From Erwinia sp. E_sp_B01_1 (GTDB taxonomy: Bacteria; Pseudomonadota; Gammaproteobacteria; Enterobacterales; Enterobacteriaceae), in NCBI RefSeq assembly GCF_036865545.1, contig NZ_CP142208.1, positions 2,170,001-2,234,000 on the forward strand: a stretch of 64,000 nt of DNA. The letters are read 5' to 3'. Positions 55,961 through 63,016 of this stretch are shown here, piece after piece. The first letter of the stretch is position 1. Every line of letters starts with the position of its first letter. The position numbers and the translations under genes are program-made. Under the pieces are notes generated by a model. That model saw only the letters and a program-made list of their open reading frames with translations, had not been told where the DNA came from and did not search any database.

Positions 55961-55976
55961 AACCAACTAGTTGGTT
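55961..55976. promoter_or_regulatory. Candidate TetR operator 2 (perfect 16-bp palindrome)
   Basis: AACCAACTAGTTGGTT is a perfect palindrome 45 bases upstream of the TetR ATG. With site 1 it is the best operator candidate for autoregulation and control of the divergent catabolic operon. Confidence 0.7.
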
Positions 55977-56021
55977 GAAAAAATTATCCGCCTTGTGTTA
56001 CCTGTGAAATGAGGCACTATA

Positions 56022-56693
56022 ATGCTGAGAAAAGTCGATAAAATCAGGGGATCCGGTTTGGCTACCAGGCGTGTTAAGGATAAAAACGAGTCGGCAGATA
56101 AGCAGGTGCGCATTCTTGAGGCGGCGCGTGCTGAGTTTGCTGAGAAGGGGTTTGATGGCGCAAGAGTGGACAGCATCGCCCTGCGTGCTGAGGCTAATAA
56201 GCAGCTCATCTACTATTACTTCACCAATAAAGACGTTCTGTTTACCCGCGTGCTGGAAGATGCCTACCGTGATATCCGCGAGCATGAAGCGGCCCTGTCT
56301 CTGGACGCTATTCCGGCCAGCGAAGCGATCCTGAAACTGGTTGAATTCACCTGGCACTACTATCTGAAAAATCCTGAATTTATCCGGCTTCTTAACAGCG
56401 AAAATCAGCTCAAGGCCCGTCATCTCAAAGGTTCTGAGGTTACGGTGCAGATTAACCAGAGCTGGATCGGCATTACTCAGGCACTGCTGGAGCGAGGCCG
56501 GCAGGAGGGGAATGTCCGCGCAGATATCGATGTGATGCAACTGAATATCAATATCTCTGCATTAGGTTTCTTTTATCTGATTAACCAGTCGACCCTGTCG
56601 ATTCTCTACCAGAAAGACCTCGGCGAAAAAGCCGCGCTGGACGAACGTTTACGGGTGATGAAAGAGTGTATCGCCGCCTGGATTAAGCCCTGA
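56022..56693 (+). CDS. TetR family transcriptional regulator
   Basis: A 223-residue regulator. The N-terminal HTH covers about 28-72 (VRILEAARAEFAEKGFDGAR, VDSIALRAEANKQLIYYYFTNKDVLF), followed by an all-helical ligand domain resembling the RutR/TetR_C group (FIRLLNSENQLKARHL; LRVMKECIAAWIKP at the end). It diverges from the Gfo/Idh operon; two palindromes sharing a core lie in between, supporting local control. The ligand is unknown, presumably the sugar or an intermediate of that operon. Confidence 0.9.
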   Translation: MLRKVDKIRGSGLATRRVKDKNESADKQVRILEAARAEFAEKGFDGARVDSIALRAEANKQLIYYYFTNKDVLFTRVLEDAYRDIREHEAALSLDAIPASEAILKLVEFTWHYYLKNPEFIRLLNSENQLKARHLKGSEVTVQINQSWIGITQALLERGRQEGNVRADIDVMQLNINISALGFFYLINQSTLSILYQKDLGEKAALDERLRVMKECIAAWIKP

Positions 56694-56773
56694 GAGGGAG
56701 CAGGGCGAAAATCAGGGGATAACTGCCTCAGGCAACAAGGCATAAAATTCGGAAGGTAACCGATGTGACGTTG

Positions 56774-57013
56774 TCACTTTTCAGCAGTGTTGATTTTTGC
56801 TATTCGATAACGGGTACTCCGTCCGCCGCCTTCCAGTTTCTCAATGCAGCCTTTCTGCAGCAGGTCAGCCAGGTGACGGGTTGCCGTGGCTTTACTGACT
56901 TTTGCCACTTTCTGATACTGACTGGCGTTGATGCCCTCCTCAAATCCCTGTTCGCCGCCTTCAAGCAGGCGGTTCACCACTTTGGTTTGTTCAGGACTTA
57001 AAATAGTGCATAA
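56774..57013 (-). pseudogene. 3' remnant of a Fic-family protein gene (C-terminal winged helix)
   Basis: About 80 open codons encode LSPEQTKVVNRLLEGGEQGF, then KVAKVSKATATRHLADLLQKGC and GGGRSTRYRIAK. This is the C-terminal DNA-binding-like winged helix found in Fic/DOC AMP-transferases. The Fic domain itself (HPFxxGNGR) is absent; upstream the frame runs into AT-rich sequence before the Tlde1 gene. It appears to be the stump left when the island at 57.0-58.3 kb was inserted or the gene was deleted. A free-standing 68-residue HTH protein (start GTG 56980) is less likely. Confidence 0.7.
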
Positions 57014-57065
57014 ATTTATTTTTCTGTATCATAAACCATGCAAACTTTAAGGATAAAGGTGGTTT

Positions 57066-57584
57066 ATGGCGTTACAAGGAAAAATGGTTCTGAATGGTGC
57101 TGATTACGCTCCTTTTGAACTTTATGGCGTAGGCGTCTTTATGGCTTTTTCTGGTAATGGTGTTTACAGGAATAAAGGTGCCTGCGGTGCTATCAAAGGC
57201 GATGGTCCACTCCCTCCTGGTAAATATTGGATTGTTGAGCGTGGATCTGGTGGTTTTTTCTCAAAGCGAAAAGCTGAAATTCAGGACACATGGAATAAAG
57301 TGCGTTATGGGGCTGAATTTAGCCGCGATGAATGGTTTGCTCTATATAAAGATGATTGGGGCATTGACGACGGCACATGGATAAAGGGTATTTATCGTGG
57401 GTTATTCAGACTTCATCCAGGCGTACTGTCAGAAGGGTGTATAACGATTGCTCATAATACGGACTTTGCGCGAATCCGTAATGCTTTACTTAACACATCC
57501 CCGATGCCAGTTCCCTGCATGCGTTCCCTTATGGCTCTGGGCTGGATTGAGGTCGTTGCCAGTGGCTCGAACACTTGCCCGTAG
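57066..57584 (+). CDS. DUF2778 / Tlde1-like T6SS L,D-transpeptidase-fold effector
   Basis: A 172-residue protein. The fold start MALQGKMVLNGADYAPFELY and KGACGAIKGDGPLPPGKYWI resemble the DUF2778 (Tlde1) family. The catalytic block LFRLHPGVLSEGCITI provides His117, Ser122 and Cys125. Tlde1 proteins are T6SS antibacterial effectors that trim or exchange peptidoglycan stem peptides. No signal peptide is present, as expected for a T6SS cargo. AGGTGG precedes the ATG. A small two-TM protein and an Hcp gene follow, forming an effector-immunity-carrier cassette. The region is more AT-rich than the flanks. Confidence 0.85.
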   Translation: MALQGKMVLNGADYAPFELYGVGVFMAFSGNGVYRNKGACGAIKGDGPLPPGKYWIVERGSGGFFSKRKAEIQDTWNKVRYGAEFSRDEWFALYKDDWGIDDGTWIKGIYRGLFRLHPGVLSEGCITIAHNTDFARIRNALLNTSPMPVPCMRSLMALGWIEVVASGSNTCP

Positions 57585-57825
57585 GGCTATAAAAATCGCT
57601 ATATTCTTACTTCTCATGCTTGCCGTGGCTCGAACCGTTGGCAGTCCTGAAATTTATATCAATCGCGATTTTGCAGGCTTGCTTGCCCAGACAATTAGCG
57701 GCGATGTGAATGCTGAATCAATGTATGACGCTTATTTTTACATTGATGTTACATGCGTGACGACTATCACCATAATTATTTACTTAATAACGATGGATTT
57801 AATCAAAAAAATAAGGAAAAAATGA
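57562..57825 (+). CDS. Small two-TM membrane protein, probable immunity to the Tlde1-like effector
   Basis: An 87-residue protein starting at GTG 57562, with GAGGT 8 bases upstream, overlapping the effector gene by 23 bases. TM1 is about residues 9-25 (IKIAIFLLLMLAVARTV); a periplasmic loop of about 35 residues follows; TM2 is about 62-78 (VTTITIIIYLITMDLI), with a basic tail KKIRKK. Immunity proteins for peptidoglycan-targeting effectors are usually periplasmic or membrane-held, so the topology fits. No homolog was recognised; the role is inferred from position. Confidence 0.6.
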   Translation: MARTLARRAIKIAIFLLLMLAVARTVGSPEIYINRDFAGLLAQTISGDVNAESMYDAYFYIDVTCVTTITIIIYLITMDLIKKIRKK

Positions 57826-57826
57826 A

Positions 57827-58318
57827 ATGCCAATCCCTCCATATATGTGGCTAAAAGACGATGGCGGTGCAGACATTAAGGGTTCTGTAGATATTCAGGA
57901 TCGTGAAGGAAGCATTGAGATTATTGGCCTGAGTCATGGAATTAACCTGCCGGTTGATAATGCCAATGGGAAGATAACCGGCACCCGACAGCACTCTTCC
58001 ATGATGATAGAGAAGGAAGTCGATAGCTCTACACCTTACCTCTATAAAGCTGCTACAACTGGGCAGACGCTTGAAAGCGCTGAAATTCGATTCTACCATA
58101 TCAATGATGCCGGGCAGGAAGTTTGCTATTACAACGTGTTGTTGGAAAGCGTAAAGGTTACAAGCGTTAATTGTGGTGTACCGAATGTGAAATTAGCGGG
58201 CAACGATAAGATGAACCACGTCGAGAGTATCAGCTTACAGTATGAAAAAATCACATGGCGCATTGTAGATGGAAATATCCAGCATTCAGATGCATGGAAC
58301 GAACGCCCTACCGCTTAA
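57827..58318 (+). CDS. hcp: Hcp family type VI secretion tube protein (orphan)
   Basis: A 163-residue Hcp. It has PPYMWLKDDGGADIKGSVDI, IEIIGLSHGINLPVDN, then SSMMIEKEVDSSTPYLYKAA and EIRFYHINDAGQEVCYYNVL, the typical beta-barrel pattern of hexameric tube rings. It starts one base after the immunity gene stop. No T6SS sheath, baseplate or ATPase genes are in the window, so this Hcp probably works with an apparatus encoded elsewhere and carries the adjacent effector in its lumen. Gene order effector-immunity-hcp is reversed from the usual hcp-first arrangement. Confidence 0.9.
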   Translation: MPIPPYMWLKDDGGADIKGSVDIQDREGSIEIIGLSHGINLPVDNANGKITGTRQHSSMMIEKEVDSSTPYLYKAATTGQTLESAEIRFYHINDAGQEVCYYNVLLESVKVTSVNCGVPNVKLAGNDKMNHVESISLQYEKITWRIVDGNIQHSDAWNERPTA

Positions 58319-58383
58319 ATATAAGGAGGGACATCTGCTCTCTGATAATCCCTGATATTTTCGAGTAGTATAAAGAGTATAAC

Positions 58384-58409
58384 CAGGGCGGGAACAATTT
58401 CCCGCCCTG
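58384..58409. terminator. Hairpin between convergent hcp and uxuA
   Basis: Perfect 11-base stem CAGGGCGGGAA (58384-58394) / TTCCCGCCCTG (58399-58409) with a CAAT loop, 5 bases from the uxuA stop. It probably terminates both units. Confidence 0.7.
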
Positions 58410-58414
58410 AGAAT

Positions 58415-59479
58415 TTACTGATTACTGACGGCTTCCCACAAACCCATAAGATAGGTTACGCCTAAGGCGCGGTCATACAGACCATAGCCGGGACGGCCAG
58501 TCTCGCCCCAGATGAAGCGGCCATGATCGGGACGGATATAGCCATCGAAGCCGTTATCATGCAGGGATTTGATCACTTTATACATATTCAGCGAGCCATA
58601 TTGTGTTGGATGCGCTGACTCGTAAAAATCTTTGTCTTTAATAATTTTGATATTTCGCACATGGGCGAAATGAATGCGGTTGCGGCGCGAGAATTCAGCC
58701 AGAATAGCGTAAACATCATTTTCCGGATCTTCTGCAATCGAGCCGGTGCACAAAGTAATACCGTTGGCTTCTGAATCCACTGCATTACAGATCCAGTCCA
58801 GGTCGTCGCGGTTTTTTACCACGCGCGGCAAGCCGAAAATAGAATAAGGTGGATCATCGGGATGGATAGCCATTTTAACGCCGACTTCTTCACAGACCGG
58901 GATCACCGCTTTCAGGAAGTAAGCCAGGTTTTCACGCAGTTTGTTGTCATCCACGTCTTTATATTGTGCAAACAGATCCTGCACTTTCGCCAGGCGCTCT
59001 GGCTCCCAGCCGGGCAGGGCAAAGCCGTTTGAGTTTTCCAGAACTTCTTTAACAACTTCATCAAGGCTTTTGTCGATCCCCTTCTTCTCAAACGCCATGG
59101 TCAGGGAGCCGTCCGGAAGGACATAATTCATGTCCGTCTTCATCCAGTCAAATACCGGCATGAAGTTATAACAAATCACCTTAACACCCGCTTCGGCGAG
59201 GTGACGAATGGTCTGCTGATAGTTGGCGATATAGCGATCGCGGCTCTCGTTGCCAATTTTGATCGCGTCATGAATATTGACGCTCTCAATCACTTCCATG
59301 GTCAGCCCGGCCGCCTGAGCCTGACCCACCAGTTTTTGAATTTTATCTTTTGGCCAGACTTCACCGACCGGCACATCATAAAGGGCCCCTACCACCCCCT
59401 CCACACCGGGAACCTGACGAAAGTGCTCCAGTGGAATTTTGTCCTCTTCTGGCCCAAACCAACGCATTGTCATTTGCAT
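58415..59479 (-). CDS. uxuA: Mannonate dehydratase
   Basis: A 354-residue TIM-barrel enzyme that dehydrates D-mannonate to 2-keto-3-deoxygluconate in hexuronate catabolism. UxuA features include MRWFGPEEDKIPLEHFRQVP, the KVICYNFMPVFDWMKTDM region, KMAIHPDDPPYSIFGLPRVV and the C-terminal GYIRPDHGRFIWGE with metal-binding Asp/His. No uxuB neighbour is present. A GntR-type palindrome lies 32 bases upstream of the ATG, suggesting UxuR/ExuR-type control. The IclR gene is upstream on the same strand (151-base gap). Confidence 0.93.
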   Translation of the reverse strand: MQMTMRWFGPEEDKIPLEHFRQVPGVEGVVGALYDVPVGEVWPKDKIQKLVGQAQAAGLTMEVIESVNIHDAIKIGNESRDRYIANYQQTIRHLAEAGVKVICYNFMPVFDWMKTDMNYVLPDGSLTMAFEKKGIDKSLDEVVKEVLENSNGFALPGWEPERLAKVQDLFAQYKDVDDNKLRENLAYFLKAVIPVCEEVGVKMAIHPDDPPYSIFGLPRVVKNRDDLDWICNAVDSEANGITLCTGSIAEDPENDVYAILAEFSRRNRIHFAHVRNIKIIKDKDFYESAHPTQYGSLNMYKVIKSLHDNGFDGYIRPDHGRFIWGETGRPGYGLYDRALGVTYLMGLWEAVSNQ

Positions 59480-59510
59480 ACTGTCATCTCGCTATACTGA
59501 ACAGGTTATC

Positions 59511-59523
59511 TGGTAGTCTACCA
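59511..59523. promoter_or_regulatory. Candidate GntR-family (UxuR/ExuR-like) operator
   Basis: TGGTAGTCTACCA is a perfect 13-base palindrome about a central base, of the TGGTnnnnnACCA form used by FadR-subfamily GntR regulators of hexuronate genes. It lies 32 bases upstream of the uxuA ATG. Confidence 0.55.
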
Positions 59524-59630
59524 TACCAGTATACCCAGCTCGCTGCAGATTGGGGTGATGGGGGTCACAGAAACTCTCCCTGACGCTGTTTTAGCCGTCA
59601 GGGAAAAGGCAATTTCTGGCTGGCAGAATC

Positions 59631-60350
59631 TCAGGCAAAATGTTCAGAATAAAACCGATCGCAGAACGCCTTACTGGCACCAAGTTGCAGCGAAAGTTTG
59701 CTGGCTGCCTTTAACATCTGAGCGGTGATCTCCTCATTACTGCGCTCAGGAGTCAGTCGGGATGAGGGACCCGTCAGCGCCAGGGCCGCCACCAGTTTCT
59801 CATCATTGCCAAAAACCGGTAAGGCAAAGGCAGCAATGTGCGGATCGCGGGCACCAGAACTGAACAGAGGAAGAGGGGGACTGCGATCGAAAAGTTGTTC
59901 ATCCGTTCCCCAGTGCCTCAGAACCTGGCCAATGGCAGAGTTATCAAGAGGGAAATAGGTTCCGGGCAAACGCGTGTGACGCAGTCCTTCAGATGACTCT
60001 GCGCGGAACAGGCACAGGCGCTGGCCATTATCAATCACATACCAGCTGGCACTTTCACCTGTGGCTGTGGCAAGGGCATGCAACTCGGGTTGAACGATGC
60101 TTGCCAGATGGAAAGATTGTTCATAAAGCTTGCCCAGATAGAGCAGGCGTGGCCCCAGCGTATAGGCTGCGTTTTCATGGCGTACCACGTAGCCCATTCT
60201 CTCCAGTGAATTCATCAGCCGGTAAACCGTGGTCTTATGATAGCCAGAGAGCTGAGATAACGTAGTCAGCGACAGGCTCTCTTCCCCAGGTTTAAAACAG
60301 TCCAGTAAAGACAGCGCCTTCTCAACGGCTATTACGCCCTCGTTTCCCAT
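59631..60350 (-). CDS. IclR family transcriptional regulator
   Basis: A 239-residue regulator with a winged HTH (about 10-65; SLTTLSQLSGYHKTTVYRLM) and an IclR effector domain (about 80-235; SASWYVIDNGQRLCLFRAES and ALPVFGNDEKLVAALALTGP). The ATG at 60350 follows AAGGAG by 8 bases; the ORF from 60404 adds an unrelated leader. It is divergent from the RraA-like/hydroxyacid dehydrogenase operon, with a 7-3-7 inverted repeat between them (60479-60495), which supports local regulation. KdgR-type control of uxuA is another possibility. Confidence 0.9.
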   Translation of the reverse strand: MGNEGVIAVEKALSLLDCFKPGEESLSLTTLSQLSGYHKTTVYRLMNSLERMGYVVRHENAAYTLGPRLLYLGKLYEQSFHLASIVQPELHALATATGESASWYVIDNGQRLCLFRAESSEGLRHTRLPGTYFPLDNSAIGQVLRHWGTDEQLFDRSPPLPLFSSGARDPHIAAFALPVFGNDEKLVAALALTGPSSRLTPERSNEEITAQMLKAASKLSLQLGASKAFCDRFYSEHFA

Positions 60351-60478
60351 TCTCTTTCTCCTTGTGTAAACCGGGTCAAAGTCTACCTGAAAAATGTGAG
60401 TCACATCGTGTTTACATCACAAACAAAGTCTTAACACTGGCAAATACCGCCGGAGCAAAGATATAGTAGTTTCGTATT

Positions 60479-60495
60479 GTACAACATGGTTGTAC
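60479..60495. promoter_or_regulatory. Candidate IclR operator, 7-3-7 inverted repeat
   Basis: GTACAAC-ATG-GTTGTAC, perfect arms around 3 bases, 26 bases upstream of the RraA-like ATG in the divergent IclR intergenic region. The position fits a repressor site overlapping the promoter. Confidence 0.65.
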
Positions 60496-60520
60496 GGAGT
60501 AAAACAATGTGAGGTCCTCT

Positions 60521-61213
60521 ATGTCAGCTCAGGAAAAACCGTTTATCAATCGTACTGTGTCCCGCGTGCCGGCAGAGCATATTCGTCAGGCGTCACTGTT
60601 TCAGGCTGCCATTCTTGCCGATGTCGCGGGAAGAAGAGGCACCTTACATGGCCGTATTAAACCCGTTTCCCCTGAGATGAAGGTGGCTGGTCCTGCGATC
60701 ACGGTGGAAGTGCGTCCCGGTGATAATCTGGCGATCCATGCCGCTCTGGCTATTGCTCAGCCTGGCGACGTGATTGTGGTGGATGGCAAAGGCGACCTGA
60801 GCTGCGCGTTGATTGGTGAAATCATGACAACTCAGGCACAGGCATCTGGGATAGCAGGCATCATTATTGATGGTGCGGTAAGGGATGCAGACGCCCTGAT
60901 TGCCAATAAGTTTCCGGTCTTTTCGGCAGGCCTGAATCCTTGTGGCCCCACTAAAGCCATACCTGGCCGGGTTAATTCCCCCCTCTCTGTTGCAGGCGCT
61001 TCGGTAGAACCAGGCGATCTGGTGGTTGCTGACTGCGATGGCGTGGTGATCATTCCCCGTGATGAGGTGGCTGCTGTCCTTGAGCTGGCGCAGAAAAAAC
61101 TTGATAGCGAAACTCGCCGGATAGCAGCTATTAAAGAGGGGAATCTTCGTCCCGGATGGCTTGAAGAGGCTTTACGCAACGCGGGTATGCTGAAATCAGG
61201 AGAAACTCTGTGA
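60521..61213 (+). CDS. RraA-like / 4-carboxy-4-hydroxy-2-oxoadipate aldolase family protein
   Basis: A 230-residue protein with the RraA-like fold. Segments PAITVEVRPGDNLAIHAALA, VIVVDGKGDLSCALIGEIMT, GIIIDGAVRDADALIANKFP and LVVADCDGVVIIPRDEVAAV contain the metal- and oxaloacetate-binding Asp/Arg residues (DGAVRD) of HMG/CHA aldolases. In this context, beside a D-2-hydroxyacid dehydrogenase and an MFS permease, an aldolase or decarboxylase role is more likely than RNase E inhibition. The ATG at 60521 follows GAGGT; the GTG at 60509 is unlikely. Its stop overlaps the next start (TGATG). Confidence 0.87.
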   Translation: MSAQEKPFINRTVSRVPAEHIRQASLFQAAILADVAGRRGTLHGRIKPVSPEMKVAGPAITVEVRPGDNLAIHAALAIAQPGDVIVVDGKGDLSCALIGEIMTTQAQASGIAGIIIDGAVRDADALIANKFPVFSAGLNPCGPTKAIPGRVNSPLSVAGASVEPGDLVVADCDGVVIIPRDEVAAVLELAQKKLDSETRRIAAIKEGNLRPGWLEEALRNAGMLKSGETL

Positions 61214-62157
61214 TGGTTGAGCAACGTTATATTCTGGTAACGGGCAGCGATTTAGCTGAAGAAGCCGTTGAGCTATTACAGGGCTATCAGTTGATTTTCG
61301 CCGGGAAACAGCCCGGTGAAGCTGACCTGATCCAACTATGCAAAAAATACGATCCTATAGCGATCATTGTACGATACGGCAAAATCAGCGCGCAAATCAT
61401 GGATGCCGCTCCGTCACTTCGTGTGATCTCTAAGCATGGCAGTGGAACAGATGTCATAGATCAGCAAGCCGCAGCAGCACGTAATATCGGTGTTAAATCG
61501 GCTCCGGGTGCTAACGCAGCGGCCGTTGCTGAGCATACCTGGGCGATGATTCTGGCCTGTGCAAAATCCGTTATCCCTCTGGACAGGCGTTTACGTGAGG
61601 GACACTGGGATAAGTCCAGACACAAATCACTGGAGCTGGAAGGACGAACGCTTGGACTGATAGGATTGGGAGCAATTGGCACCCGTGTGGCCACTATTGG
61701 CCGCGCCATGGGGATGAATGTCATCGCTTATGATCCCTGGGCGAAAAGCTTCCCGGCAGAATGTGGCGTGGCAGAGCAGCTAAGCGATCTGCTTACTCAG
61801 TCTGATGTTGTCTCGCTTCACTGCCCCCTGACAAATCAAAACAGGAAAATGATCGATGATTCGCTGCTGGCCCACTTCAAAAAGGGGGCCATTCTGATCA
61901 ACACGGCGCGCGGAGGACTTATCGATGACGAGGCTCTGGTCCGGGCGCTGAACAATGGCACGCTTAGCTGGGCAGCTCTGGACAGTTTCAGTCAGGAGCC
62001 TCTTGAAGCGCCACATCTCTGGCAGTCAGTAGATAACGTGATCCTCTCACCCCATATTGCCGGGGTAAGCGATAACTCTTATGTGAAAATGGGCACGGTT
62101 GCCGCCAGCAATGTTGTTCAAACGCTGGAAGCCAGTGACACCGTAAACGCTGGATGA
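61213..62157 (+). CDS. D-isomer-specific 2-hydroxyacid dehydrogenase
   Basis: A 314-residue NAD-dependent dehydrogenase. The Rossmann motif is GLIGLGAIGTRVATIGRAMG and the catalytic triad is Arg in NTARGGLIDDEALV, Glu in DSFSQEP, and His in SPHIAGVS. It resembles phosphoglycerate/glyoxylate-type reductases. The ATG overlaps the RraA-like stop by one base, so the two are coupled. Together with the MFS gene at 63 kb and the divergent IclR regulator it looks like a small hydroxy-acid catabolic module; substrate is unknown. Confidence 0.9.
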   Translation: MVEQRYILVTGSDLAEEAVELLQGYQLIFAGKQPGEADLIQLCKKYDPIAIIVRYGKISAQIMDAAPSLRVISKHGSGTDVIDQQAAAARNIGVKSAPGANAAAVAEHTWAMILACAKSVIPLDRRLREGHWDKSRHKSLELEGRTLGLIGLGAIGTRVATIGRAMGMNVIAYDPWAKSFPAECGVAEQLSDLLTQSDVVSLHCPLTNQNRKMIDDSLLAHFKKGAILINTARGGLIDDEALVRALNNGTLSWAALDSFSQEPLEAPHLWQSVDNVILSPHIAGVSDNSYVKMGTVAASNVVQTLEASDTVNAG

Positions 62158-62312
62158 AGTTTGACTAAAGAAAGGCCCGCAGCATTGACTCATGCGTGAA
62201 TATCTCCGTCAAACACGGCCGTGATGACTGGTCTACACATTACTGGCGTAGCGGTGGATCATTGATGCGGGCAGCTATCTGTTTATAACCCTCTGTAGGC
62301 ACATCAAGCTAT

Positions 62313-62678
62313 TTAATCTGAAGCATATTCAATGTTGGACAGCACTGAGCAGCGCGGCATGCCGAAAAATTCTCGTTGGGGCGCTTTTGAGATGCGGAAA
62401 GGCACCAGTATTGCAGATGGTCCGATCTGAACTTCGTTAAGATTAACTGAGACATCATTCGCAGATAAGTGATACTTCGCAAAGACCTGATTGGTGGGAC
62501 GGATGACATCCCGGATGACAGCCGCTATTGCTTCAGAAGGTTTAACGTTCGGACAGGCTTTCACATCAGCCTTATAACCCAGACGTATATCAATGTATAA
62601 AGCCAGTACGCACAGACTCATTACAACGATGAGTCCAAAAATTAATCCAGAAGCTATCTTCAAAATCCTGCGCATCAC
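62313..62678 (-). CDS. Hypothetical single-pass membrane protein behind a Fur-like box
   Basis: A 121-residue protein not recognised. It has an N-terminal TM segment (about 8-29; IASGLIFGLIVVMSLCVLAL), a short Cys-containing stretch (DVKACPNVKPSEAI) and a C-terminal soluble domain with a second Cys (MPRCSVL), possibly a periplasmic disulfide. Codon use and the clear membrane start support a real gene. It is monocistronic. A good Fur-box candidate lies 32-50 bases upstream, so iron regulation is suggested. Confidence 0.65.
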   Translation of the reverse strand: MMRRILKIASGLIFGLIVVMSLCVLALYIDIRLGYKADVKACPNVKPSEAIAAVIRDVIRPTNQVFAKYHLSANDVSVNLNEVQIGPSAILVPFRISKAPQREFFGMPRCSVLSNIEYASD

Positions 62679-62709
62679 AAATTCCCTTTCATTTGATTAG
62701 ATAATCTTA

Positions 62710-62728
62710 TCGAATGATAATCATTTTT
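62710..62728 (-). promoter_or_regulatory. Candidate Fur box
   Basis: TCGAATGATAATCATTTTT matches the 19-base Fur consensus at 14 of 19 positions, including the contiguous core AATGATAATCATT. It lies 32 bases upstream of the membrane protein ATG. Confidence 0.6.
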
Positions 62729-62960
62729 ATCTCTCATGAGCCACTAAAATCAGGCGATCGGATCTCCGAATCAGACAAAAGCTGAGAATAGCTCTGTACA
62801 GCCTCAGGTTGGTTAACGCCTGCTGGTAGTCAGACTGGTTACCCTGATTCTTCTTCAGGATATCCGATCATATTAACCCTGTTGGCAGGTTCAGAGAGCG
62901 TTTATGAAAAGTTGCTCAGCAGAGCCGAGTCCGCTGGCCGTGGGAGCATTACTCTGCTGG

Positions 62961-62992
62961 AAAAAAGGCCCTGCACTGAATGCCGGGGCCTC
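62961..62992 (-). terminator. Rho-independent terminator of the MFS gene
   Basis: On the minus strand GGCCCCGGCA pairs with TGCAGGGCC and is followed by six U. It lies 25-55 bases after the MFS stop codon at 63017. Confidence 0.75.
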
Positions 62993-63016
62993 TGCAACAG
63001 ACGTAGTAAAGAAGCG

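Larger units (their letters stand above)
62679..63016. other. Intergenic region with Fur-like box and terminator
   Basis: The 338 bases hold the promoter of the small membrane protein with a Fur-box-like sequence (62710-62728) and the terminator of the MFS gene (62961-62992). The weak plus-strand ORF at 62904 is not supported. Confidence 0.55.
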
